From the NCBI GenBank assembly GCA_021323755.1, contig JAJPKJ010000061.1, forward strand, positions 1 to 45,286: a stretch of DNA of 45,286 bases, in the 5' to 3' direction. This document shows positions 15,829-25,400 of the stretch, in pieces (the first letter of the stretch is position 1; the number at the start of each line of letters is the position of its first letter). Position numbers and translations under genes: made by a program. This stretch comes from Chitinophagales bacterium (GTDB lineage: Bacteria; Bacteroidota; Bacteroidia; Chitinophagales; Chitinophagaceae). The notes below the pieces were generated by a model that was given only the letters and a program-made list of their open reading frames with translations, was not told where the DNA came from and did not search any database.

Positions 15829-18326
15829 TTTATTCTGGGTTAAGAAACAATAAGTGTAATTGGTATTTATTCATTTTTTGTCTAATTCTATTGGGCAGCA
15901 GTCGTGTAGTAGCTCAGGTCACTGCTACGGACTCGGCCATTGCCAAACTAGATTCGATCCGTAAAGCAAATCGACCTCGAGACGGCATCAAAGAATTTGG
16001 AGAGCTTATTACACCCAGATACACAATCAAAAAAGGATTATTTAATGTATATCAATGCCGGGACACAGTCTATTTTGAGATACCATTTGCAATTCTGCAC
16101 AGGGATATTGAAGTGATCAACCGGTTGGTAAAAGGTCCTGGCGGAACTCAGGTATATTCAGGTGAGGAGCTTGATGAAAAAACAATTCACTTTGATCGAA
16201 ACCTAGCTGATTCAACAATCAGAATACGGTATGATTTAGTAATTAGCCAGGCTGACAGCACAAGTGATATCTTTAAAGCTGTAACAAAGTCAAATGATAA
16301 TCCAGTCTTAATTTCATTTCCAATTAAAGCTTACGGTGTTGATTCAATGAGTTGGATAATTGACGTAAGTAAATACCTGAAAGACGGAAATAGCTTACTG
16401 AGTGGTATGGATGCGAGTAGTCTGAACAACAAGGTGGATGCCAAAAAAGACATTGCCATTGATTTTATTCATGCTTATCCAATCAATGTAGAAATAGAAA
16501 TTTCTCGTAATGGCGTTATCAAGAATGCAAGGGGAATACCTCCAAATACTCCTGCAACTGTAGTGAGCCATACCAGTTTTATTGAGCTGCCTGCGCAGGC
16601 ATTGCAACAAAGAATCGCTGATCCACGAGTAGGTTATTTTGCAGACCAGGTTAACGTATTCGGTGATCTTCAGCAGAAAATGGAAGACCGGAGATTTATC
16701 CTTCGTTGGAGACTTGAGCCGAAAGATGAGGACAAACAAAAATGGAAAAATGGAGTACTCGTTGAGCCCAAAAAGCCAATCATCATTTATATTGATCCGG
16801 CAACTCCCAAACAGTGGAGAAAATACTTAATTGCCGGCATAAATGACTGGCAAAAAGCTTTTGAACAAGCTGGTTTTAAAAACGCAATCTTCGGTAAAGA
16901 GTGGCCGGAGCAAGATTCGTCCATGCAAATGGACGATGCTCGATATTCTTTTATTAACTATATGCCATCAGAAATATGGAATGCAATGGGTCCGAACGCG
17001 CATGACCCCAGGAGCGGGGAGATCATACAGACCCACATATACTGGTATCATAATGTGATGCAATTATTGCATGAGTGGTATATTATCCAGGCAGGTGCAA
17101 CAGATCCAAAAGCAAGACATGCTATATTTGATGAAGAGCTAATGGGACAACTCATCAGGTTTGTCAGCAGCCATGAAGTTGGTCACACGTTGGGGCTAAC
17201 ACATAACTGGGGTGCGAGCAGTCAAACACCAGTAGATTCATTAAGAAGTAGACATTACTTAAACATCCATGGCCATACTTCCAGTATCATGGACTATGCA
17301 AGGTTTAATTATGTGGCTCAACCCGAAGACAATATTCCTGAATATGATCTATTCCCAAGGATTGGGGAATACGATAAATGGGCAATAGAATGGGGATATA
17401 AATGCAGCGATGCAAAAACTTCAGAAGAGGACAAGAAAATAATGAGCAAATTGATCTCTGATTCACTCAGCAAAAATCCGAGATTATGGTATGGTGCACA
17501 AGGAAGCCTTGACCCGAGAGTGCAAAATGAGGACTTGGGAGATGATGCTGCAAAGGCCGGTATATACGGCATCAAAAATCTAAAAAGAATATTGCCAAAT
17601 CTTCCTGCATGGGAACACCAGGAAGATGGCGAATATCAAAACCTCGACCTGACTTACCGGATGCTAAAAGATCAGTTCTTCACCTACATGAATCAGGTAT
17701 TGCGAAATATTGGTGGAGAGTACACAACTCTAAGAGGGGAAGACCAGGACAGCACTGTCTTAATTGCCGGTCAGAAGCAGGTTTATGCGCCTGTCCCTTC
17801 CGCAAAACAAAAAGAAGATCTTGCTTTTTTTGATAAAGAGCTTTTTACAACTCCACTTTGGATACTGGATAAAAACATAACTCAAAAAGTTGCGGTAGCA
17901 ACCCAGCCGGATTTTGTAGAAGATTTGCAAGTCAGGGTTCTCAATTCATTACTTGGCATCAAAAAAATAAATGCGCTACTCGCTAATATGCGTAAATATG
18001 GAGACCTAGGATATAGAGTAGATGAATATATCAGCGAAATCCATAAAATCATCTGGAAAGAACTGTGGACTGGTAAAGCCATTGAACCGTATAGAAGAAA
18101 CTTACAGAAATCTTATGTCGGAGCACTAGGCGATATCACCACTTCAAACAAACAAGATGTAACAGAAACTGACGCACATTCGATCGTAAGAGCAGATCTG
18201 ATAAAGTTACAGGCTGAAATCCATTCTGCCATACCTAGTGAATCTGATAGTTTAAGCAAGTATCATTTACAAGATTTGGAATCACAAATAAAAAATATTC
18301 TGGAAGCGAGGCGTACCATGCAATAA
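15825..18326 (+). CDS. Secreted zinc metalloprotease, metzincin-like (DUF5117/DUF4953-type), 833 aa
   Basis: A signal peptide (about residues 12-31, ending VVAQ) exports the protein. The catalytic site is SSHEVGHTLGLTHNW near residues 448-462, the extended HExxHxxGxxH zinc motif of metzincins, with the Met-turn SIMDYARFN about 30 residues later. The upstream region (IPFAILHRDIEVINRL, FIHAYPINVEIEI) and length agree with the large Bacteroidota zinc-dependent metalloproteases annotated as DUF5117/DUF5118/DUF4953. These are often encoded with SusC/SusD pairs and are assumed to act on proteins in the periplasm or at the surface. Here it may trim the protein part of a glycoprotein substrate, an inference from the GH78 and deacetylase partners. 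All catalytic His are present. Confidence 0.85.
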   Translation: MIYSGLRNNKCNWYLFIFCLILLGSSRVVAQVTATDSAIAKLDSIRKANRPRDGIKEFGELITPRYTIKKGLFNVYQCRDTVYFEIPFAILHRDIEVINRLVKGPGGTQVYSGEELDEKTIHFDRNLADSTIRIRYDLVISQADSTSDIFKAVTKSNDNPVLISFPIKAYGVDSMSWIIDVSKYLKDGNSLLSGMDASSLNNKVDAKKDIAIDFIHAYPINVEIEISRNGVIKNARGIPPNTPATVVSHTSFIELPAQALQQRIADPRVGYFADQVNVFGDLQQKMEDRRFILRWRLEPKDEDKQKWKNGVLVEPKKPIIIYIDPATPKQWRKYLIAGINDWQKAFEQAGFKNAIFGKEWPEQDSSMQMDDARYSFINYMPSEIWNAMGPNAHDPRSGEIIQTHIYWYHNVMQLLHEWYIIQAGATDPKARHAIFDEELMGQLIRFVSSHEVGHTLGLTHNWGASSQTPVDSLRSRHYLNIHGHTSSIMDYARFNYVAQPEDNIPEYDLFPRIGEYDKWAIEWGYKCSDAKTSEEDKKIMSKLISDSLSKNPRLWYGAQGSLDPRVQNEDLGDDAAKAGIYGIKNLKRILPNLPAWEHQEDGEYQNLDLTYRMLKDQFFTYMNQVLRNIGGEYTTLRGEDQDSTVLIAGQKQVYAPVPSAKQKEDLAFFDKELFTTPLWILDKNITQKVAVATQPDFVEDLQVRVLNSLLGIKKINALLANMRKYGDLGYRVDEYISEIHKIIWKELWTGKAIEPYRRNLQKSYVGALGDITTSNKQDVTETDAHSIVRADLIKLQAEIHSAIPSESDSLSKYHLQDLESQIKNILEARRTMQ

Positions 18327-18327
18327 A

Positions 18328-20646
18328 ATGATGAAAAGATTGACCTTTATACTTGCAATTACTAATCTATTTGGGTATGGTTTTTTATTTTCACAACTTC
18401 AGATGAAGCATGCGTATTTCCGAGTAGGAAAAAAAGATTCGCGAAACTGGGAAGGTTCATGGATTAGCGATACGAAAGATATTAATTTAAGACCTGCTCC
18501 ATATTTTCGAAAAGATTTTTTAGTTAATAAGAAGATTCGCTCTGCAAGAGTTTATATGGTTGGTGCTGGATTATACGAGTTCTACTTGAATGGAAAAAAA
18601 GTGGGCGATCACCTTCTCGATCCTATGTACACAAGATTTGATAGACGAAATTTATATGTGACTTATGATGTTACCCCTTCATTACAAATAGGAGAAAATA
18701 TCATCGGTGTGCTTTTAGGAAATGGTTGGTTTAATTTGCAATCTACGGCAGTCTGGTATTTTGATAAGGCTCCCTGGCGCGCAAGACCGTGTTTTTGCTT
18801 AGACCTGGAAATAAATTTCGCTGATGGAACAAGTGAAGTAATCTCAACTGACAAATCCTGGAAAACAACTTTAAGCCCAATCATATTTAATAGCATTTAT
18901 ACAGGAGAACATTATGACGCAAGAAAAGAAATTGAAGGTTGGGATCAGCCAGGATTTATTGATACCGCATGGAAAAATGTGATCATCCGTGGAACTCCTT
19001 CCAGGAATATCATTGAACAAAAAATTCCTCCAATTCGCGATTGCGAGGAACTACCTGCTATGGATATGCGTAAAATTAATGATACTGATTATCTGTTCGA
19101 TATCGGAAGAAATATTGCGGGGATAAGTCGGATAATACTTGATGGGACGGAAGGAACAGTCGTCAAATTGAAACACGGAGAAAAATTAGATTCTTTTGGT
19201 CATGTTGACCAGTCTAATATCAATGTCCATTATCACCCTCCTGATGGGAACGATCCATTCCAGGCAGACATCTATTTTCTGAACGGCAAAGGCAGAGAAA
19301 CATTTCAGCCTCATTTTAATTACAAGGGATTTCAGTACGTGGAAGTGACAAGTGATAAACCCATATTACTTACCAAAGAAAGTTTAACCGGAATTTTTTT
19401 GCATAGCGATGTGAAAGCAATTGGAAAGACTTCGTGCTCAAATTCTATCATTAATAATATTTGGAAGGCAACAAATAATTCATACTTGTCAAATCTTTTT
19501 GGTTATCCTACTGATTGTCCGCAACGCGAAAAAAACGGATGGACAGGGGATGCTCACTTAGTGATTGAAACTGCCTTATACAATTTTGATTCAAAAGCGA
19601 TTTACGAAAAATGGCTCGCAGATATGCGTGATGAACAAAATGCCAACGGAATGCTTCCTGCAATCATTCCCTCATCAGGATGGGGATATGAACATTTTAA
19701 TCCAGTGGATTGGTTAAGCGCACTAATTATTATTCCTTGGGAACTCTATTTATTTTATGGGGATCTAGAACCATTGAGAAAAAATTATGACGCTATGAAA
19801 TTATATTTTGATCATCTTGATAAAATTTATCCTGATGGTCTAATACCTGAAGGTCTTGGGGACCGCGAAGCGATTAATTCACATACTTCAATCGAACTGA
19901 CTTCCACCTGTTACTACTACGCTGATGCAACGATACTTACTAAGATGACGAGATTGCTGAACAAGAAAAACGACGAAATAAAATACAGAAACCTTGCGAA
20001 AAAGATAAGAACAGCATTCAATAAAAGATTTTATCATGATAGTGGGATTTACGGAAAGGGTTATCAAACCGAACTAAGTTCTGCTCTATATTGGGGATTG
20101 GTGCCAGTAGAAATAAAAAGAATAGTTGCGAAAAATCTTGCAGATGCGTGCAGTAAAGACAGCATTCATTTTGATATTGGCGTGCTGGGCTCTAAAACTT
20201 TACTCAATGCACTTAGCGATAACGGGTATGCGGAAATAGCTTACAAGTTGGCTTCAAAAACAACTTACCCATCATTTGGATATTGGATGAAATCAGGCAT
20301 GACAACCCTGCCTGAGACATGGAATATGTCATCATCGCTCAACCATATTTTTTTTGGAGAGATTGGCGCGTGGTTTTATAAAGTACTCGGTGGAATAAAA
20401 ATTGATGAACATACTCCTGGGTTTAAAAATGTTTTGCTTGAACCGCATTTTGTAAAGGGGCTGGATAGTTTTTATTGTGAACATAAAACGAAATATGGAA
20501 AAATAATTTCTTCATGGAAAAGAAAAAATAATGAGATCATTTATTCTGTTGTAATCCCAAAAAAATCAAAGGCAAGTTTGATAATCACCAAACACAAACT
20601 GCAGAAGTTATCATCCGGATCATATAAATTCAAAATTTCAGAATGA
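18328..20646 (+). CDS. GH78 alpha-L-rhamnosidase, 772 aa
   Basis: A signal peptide (LTFILAITNLFGYGFLF) is followed by N-terminal beta-sandwich modules typical of GH78: WISDTKDINLRPAPYFRKDF, then ARVYMVGAGLYEFYLNGKKVGD and GNGWFN near residue 130. The (alpha/alpha)6 catalytic domain contains PTDCPQREKNGWTGDAHL near residues 394-411, with the Asp/Glu/Asp acidic cluster that includes the general acid, and LPETWN near 661, whose Glu is the usual general base. The enzyme releases terminal alpha-L-rhamnose from polysaccharides, pectin side chains or glycoconjugates by inversion. It follows the protease by one nucleotide and overlaps the deacetylase by 4 nt. Assignment is firm; the linkage is not predictable. 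Confidence 0.92.
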   Translation: MMKRLTFILAITNLFGYGFLFSQLQMKHAYFRVGKKDSRNWEGSWISDTKDINLRPAPYFRKDFLVNKKIRSARVYMVGAGLYEFYLNGKKVGDHLLDPMYTRFDRRNLYVTYDVTPSLQIGENIIGVLLGNGWFNLQSTAVWYFDKAPWRARPCFCLDLEINFADGTSEVISTDKSWKTTLSPIIFNSIYTGEHYDARKEIEGWDQPGFIDTAWKNVIIRGTPSRNIIEQKIPPIRDCEELPAMDMRKINDTDYLFDIGRNIAGISRIILDGTEGTVVKLKHGEKLDSFGHVDQSNINVHYHPPDGNDPFQADIYFLNGKGRETFQPHFNYKGFQYVEVTSDKPILLTKESLTGIFLHSDVKAIGKTSCSNSIINNIWKATNNSYLSNLFGYPTDCPQREKNGWTGDAHLVIETALYNFDSKAIYEKWLADMRDEQNANGMLPAIIPSSGWGYEHFNPVDWLSALIIIPWELYLFYGDLEPLRKNYDAMKLYFDHLDKIYPDGLIPEGLGDREAINSHTSIELTSTCYYYADATILTKMTRLLNKKNDEIKYRNLAKKIRTAFNKRFYHDSGIYGKGYQTELSSALYWGLVPVEIKRIVAKNLADACSKDSIHFDIGVLGSKTLLNALSDNGYAEIAYKLASKTTYPSFGYWMKSGMTTLPETWNMSSSLNHIFFGEIGAWFYKVLGGIKIDEHTPGFKNVLLEPHFVKGLDSFYCEHKTKYGKIISSWKRKNNEIIYSVVIPKKSKASLIITKHKLQKLSSGSYKFKISE

Positions 20647-21506
20647 AAAAATTTATCATAATATTTTTTCTCATCTATTCTTGCGTTGCAATTGCACAAA
20701 AAGATAATTCTCGCAGGAATGGAACTGTAATATTAACTTTTGATGACGCCTGTGAAAGTCATTATAATATTGTTGCTCCAATTTTAAAACAATACGGTTT
20801 CGGAGCAACATTTTTTGTTTGTGAATTCCCTGACGGAAATTTTGGAGATACTACAAAATATTTAAGCTGGCATCAGATAAAACAATTATCGGAGATGGGT
20901 TTTGAGATAGGAAATCACACCTGGCATCATACCAACATCAATTCGATCAGCGTAGATAGTTTGAGCCACGAACTTTCGTACATTGAAAATAAATGCAAAT
21001 CACTAGGTATCCCCAAACCGGTGAATTTTGCGTATCCTGCTTACGTAATAGATTCGGCAAAACTACCTGTTTTATACTCCCACGGATATCTTACTGCACG
21101 AATAGGTGGAGATCGAGCTTACAATCCGTCAAACGATAACCCTATGTTTGTTCCGAGCTTCACTATAAAAGACAATAACAGCAATTATTTTTATCATGCA
21201 ATAGCGGAAGCTGCCGCAAATAAAATAACCATACTTACGATTCATGGAGTTCCTGATGAACTTCATCCCTGGGTGAATACGCCGGTTGATGTTTTTAAAC
21301 GATATATGAAATATCTCTATGATCATCATTATAGAGTTGTTGCGATGCGGGACGTTCAAAAAGCCTATGCCTTTATGCCTAACGAATCTCGCGATTTTTT
21401 TTCTGCAGAAATAAAACTCGATACAGTTTCGAAAACTATTATCAACAAACTATCTATGGTCATTTTGCTGAGCATTTGGGTCATCAACCCCGAATCTGCA
21501 ATTTAA
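20643..21506 (+). CDS. Polysaccharide deacetylase (NodB / CE4-like), secreted, 287 aa
   Basis: A signal peptide (KKFIIIFFLIYSCVAIAQ) precedes a NodB homology domain. Motif 1 is ILTFDDACESH (about residues 30-40), with the catalytic-base/metal Asp pair. Motif 2 is EIGNHTWHHTNI (about 94-105), carrying the metal His residues in an N-H-T-x-x-H form. The downstream FAYPAY block replaces the family R-x-P-Y/F motif. The protein removes acetyl groups from a glycan or GlcNAc residue, presumably clearing the way for the rhamnosidase. Start overlaps the rhamnosidase stop (ATGA). The C-terminal ~45 residues after YAFMPNESRD are unusual and end in a hydrophobic helix. It closes the operon; no terminator hairpin was found. 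Confidence 0.85.
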   Translation: MKKFIIIFFLIYSCVAIAQKDNSRRNGTVILTFDDACESHYNIVAPILKQYGFGATFFVCEFPDGNFGDTTKYLSWHQIKQLSEMGFEIGNHTWHHTNINSISVDSLSHELSYIENKCKSLGIPKPVNFAYPAYVIDSAKLPVLYSHGYLTARIGGDRAYNPSNDNPMFVPSFTIKDNNSNYFYHAIAEAAANKITILTIHGVPDELHPWVNTPVDVFKRYMKYLYDHHYRVVAMRDVQKAYAFMPNESRDFFSAEIKLDTVSKTIINKLSMVILLSIWVINPESAI

Positions 21507-21664
21507 ACTGCTTCGAATATGGGGACCTCAAATTTGGATATTGCAGAAAAATGATTATATGTGATAGCGGGAATTAGTAAATACTATCGTGACTATAGTT
21601 AAACCTGTTGGTTGTTCAAATAACTAAATTTGTGTTCATTAACGTCCTTTAAAATTACATTTCA

Positions 21665-22463
21665 ATGGTGGCTATTTTTGAACAAGCACATGGTCAAGGC
21701 ATAGGATACAACTTCAATATTTCCTTACTCGTTTTATTGAAATTTGCGGGGAGCATTTACTGCAAGATAAGGCGAAAGCGCTTGCTCTGATCCTTTATAA
21801 TTTTCATAACGATAGTTCAAAAAATGTTTGAAAAATCAGCGCGGGTTTTCAAGACTTGATCGCTTAGCAGGTAATGATCTTTCTATTTTTTATTTACATT
21901 CTGAAAATATAGGTCTAATTAAAGCTTCCAATGATATTTTTCTTCGGCTATTCAACATCCCTGCTCATAGACAGTTTCCCTTTGTGCTTTTTTTCAAGCT
22001 CGAAAATCAGGACGCAACGGGTGTAGAAATTGTTGAACTTGAGCAATCAAATATTATGTTTGCGTTTGATGAATTATATCCGGTGATTGAGACTCATGTC
22101 GACAAACTAAATAATGACAGCAGTAATTACGTTAAGCCAAAAAAGTTTGTACAATTGTTTGAATTTGTAAAGAAAATTGCTGGGAACGTGTTAGTTGAAT
22201 ATCTGGCAATTAAAGCTGCGGAGTGTGCTGCGCAATATCCGCTATAATCTCGCGTTCGCAATGCACTTGTTAAACCTTGTCTTTGCGGGAAGTTTTGTTT
22301 CGACGAAACTGTTGATGAAATAACAAAATTGAAATTTGCTAATAGATTTTACCCGCTCCAAGCAAAATATTCTCTATTAAATTTTTTAATCCGGAATATG
22401 GTAAAAGAAAAAGATGGTTTGCCACGTGCAGGAATTTATCGAAATTATTATTCAAATTGTTAG
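21665..22463 (+). pseudogene. Decayed gene next to the helicase (frameshifts and an in-frame stop)
   Basis: Coding-like sequence continues across three frames. An ATG at 21665 opens a frame that runs to a TGA near 21790. From about 21695 another frame reads ...FLTRFIEICGEHLLQDKAKA... and stops at about 21832. From 21828 the third frame runs 139 codons (GNDLSIFYLHSENIGLIKAS ... VLVEYLAIKAAECAAQYPL) to a TAA at 22245-22247. The same frame then continues 71 codons (ALVKPCLCGKFCFDETVDEI ... AGIYRNYYSNC) to a TAG at 22461-22463. The Cys motif loosely recalls the PCPCGSGKK of SEC-C tails. The simplest reading is one gene broken by frameshifts plus a nonsense codon. The original family is not recognised. 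It overlaps the end of the convergent helicase gene by 12 nt. Confidence 0.5.
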
Positions 22464-25400
22464 TTGATTCAAAACCCAGAAAGGACGCTTTATCAGGTCA
22501 AAACTTGTAAAGATCTTCATTGTAAATCCAGACTGGTTGTGTATCCTTTTTATTTCGGCATCGGACAATCTTGCGCGTAATGGATGAACTATAACCAACG
22601 CAAAATTGTTACCATCAGTATCTCTTAACGTGATATTTGCATGGATACCTCCAATGTTTTGTGGGCCTAACTGTTCAAAATCTGCTTTTGTATAATCTGA
22701 AAGACCGTTAATAGACATTTTTATTTCCTCTTCAGTGATTTGAGGAATAGTCCCCTCTAATACATAATTAAGCAAACCTAGTGCTAAGTCACGGCTCAGA
22801 ATATGATGAAATGACTGATTTTTATAATCAAGGAGACATTGATAACATGCACCCGTACAATCAGGATTTAAACATTCACTGGCAATTCTGTGCGCTAATT
22901 GCAAAATCTCATTGAGATTTGCTAGTATAGATCTTGCATAACCTGCGCCTCCGGGGACATCATCGTACAAAAATATTTCGCCATGGATTTTGTGATTTCC
23001 TCGGTTCAATGGGCGCACGCCAACTTTAATTTCTGAAGGATCGATCTGTAATACTCTTGCTGCAGCAATGGCTACGAGCGTTCCAAATGAATACCAAATT
23101 GCAAAACCAGACGTCTCGCGGAAAGGAGCATCGAGTTCTGGTGGAAGTTTGACACCGAGCAGAAGTATCTCGGAATGAAACTTATGCGACAATACCAATT
23201 TGTCGTTGCTGTATGGAGGTTGATTGGGACAGTAGGATCCTTTACGTGGACCATGACGGAAGCCAACAGTCGGAGGTACGTCTGCCGGTCTAGTATGTCT
23301 ATTTGGATTACTTGGATCAAGTTCTCTTCCGCAATCACGGCAAATGTAGAAACCAGGGTTACCGCGATCTCGCCCTTTGTTAACTATCACTAAATCTCCA
23401 ATATTGATAAGTGCATCTAGTCGGTCATCGAAGAAAGTTCGTTTGCCAGCAGCTACCAAAGTATTTTCGCCCATCATCAGTTTGACTGCAGAAGCTTCTG
23501 GCCCTCTTTCCAATCCGTCTAACGAATTATAAGCAACCCTGCCTGCATTGGGTAATGCCCCGTCCACCGTAAATCCACGGGGTCTTATGAATTGCATGAC
23601 AGACAACTCCGCTGATTGACAAATTGGGCACATGGTTGGAACAGCAGGATTAACGCCGTCCATAACAATAATATTCTGACATTGTCTGCACTCGACGATA
23701 GCACCTTGCGAGACATAATTAGGGTCAGCGTCAAACGGGTCATGAATGCCAACGCTTGTATATTTATAAGTACGCTGGGCTGTCTGCTTTGTTATTTCTG
23801 CCCCGGGTGCATACTCTGAGATTGCAATCTTCAAATCTCGCTGCATTGTTTCAGTAAAATCATCTGCTGGATGATCTATGTTTTCATTTGGAATAGACAA
23901 TGATACTACATCAACCGGAAATGCATATTTAGGTAGCATCCCGCTATTGAGAAGAGAGACAAATAATTCATCGTTGTTGTCTTTGGATTGGCAATAATTA
24001 TGAATTTCCCTTGGCAACTCTTGGATCCAGCCTGCAACTTGATTATACAGCGTAGTACTAACAATAAACTGTATTCTTCCATTTAATTCTTTTCTGTTGG
24101 AATGTATAAAACTCTCGAGCCTCCGGTTAAGATTATTGTCCAGATAATATTTTATTGTTCCCCAAATCTTAAATAGTTGCTGTTCTCCTAAATCAACTTC
24201 TTCAAAAAATGATTGTAGAATCAATGCCCTAAAATGACGCCGTGCAATTACTTCATTTGCGAAATGCAGGGACGGAACGCGCGGCGGATCGCTAACTATA
24301 GCTTTAGGTTTTTTAAAATAGTACTGGTCGTGACCGCGTGGCTGGCAGAATGTGTAGACAGATGCAAGTGCACTTCCACGTCGACCGGCGCGACCTGCTC
24401 TTTGTTGATAATTAGCAACAGCGGGCGGAACATTTCTTAGGCCTACAAAAAGCAGACTTCCTATGTCTATTCCCATCTCCATGGTAGTCGTAACTGACAG
24501 CGCATCGACACGATGGTCGTATGGATTCTGATTACCGTGAAAAATATCCTGGAACCATCGCTCTTCATTTCTTGCTTCTTTGCTTTCAACTTGCGCAGTA
24601 TGCTCACTTGCTTTGAATGGATATGGATCGGGCTGATCGTTTGTGGGATTGGCATACAATGCACCTGTCTTAAAATAAGTCCTTATTTGTTCGAACGCAA
24701 TCGGCGAAGTCCGCTGGCCGCAGCGCATACAAACATTAAATAATGGAACTGACATGATGTACTTGCACGCGTTACATTGATGAATCTGATCCTGCGGTAA
24801 TGGTGACAGGGCAAATCTGCTTAATCGAATTCCAAATGGTACGAGTGGACGAGTACCCATGCTTACTTTGGCACCAGCAGGTGTAAGAATGTTGAGATTA
24901 TTTGTCAACGTACTCCAAAGCGTATTATCCATCTCCTGCACCCATTGTGCCCTTCCATTTTCATCTGGCAGAGTGCCAGACTCCAATAGCCGAAATGAAA
25001 TAGCATTGATATATCTTCCAAGCCTTCTGTTTTGAGAAACGTTGAAAGGAATGATTCTACCATGATCTGATTGAAAAACTTTGTAAATACGTTGAGTAGT
25101 ATTTCGTCTTTCACTCGGTAAAATTAATTCTCCTTCGCTATCTTTTCCCCATTCCCATGGACTGGCGGGCTCTGCTGCTGTAACTATCCGCTCAAATGCC
25201 AGTAATCGTATCGACGCTTGAAGAAGCTGATACGATTGCTCAGTATTTAGTCCAGGGAAATTTCCAATGTCAGCTACAACCTGCCCTTGATATAAAATTG
25301 GAACTTCCCATTTTGCCAACCCAAGTGGTTCCAAAGAAAAAACTTCGTCAGTGACCTCTCTAAACAAGTCTGCATTAAAAAATAATTCTGCTCTCGTATA

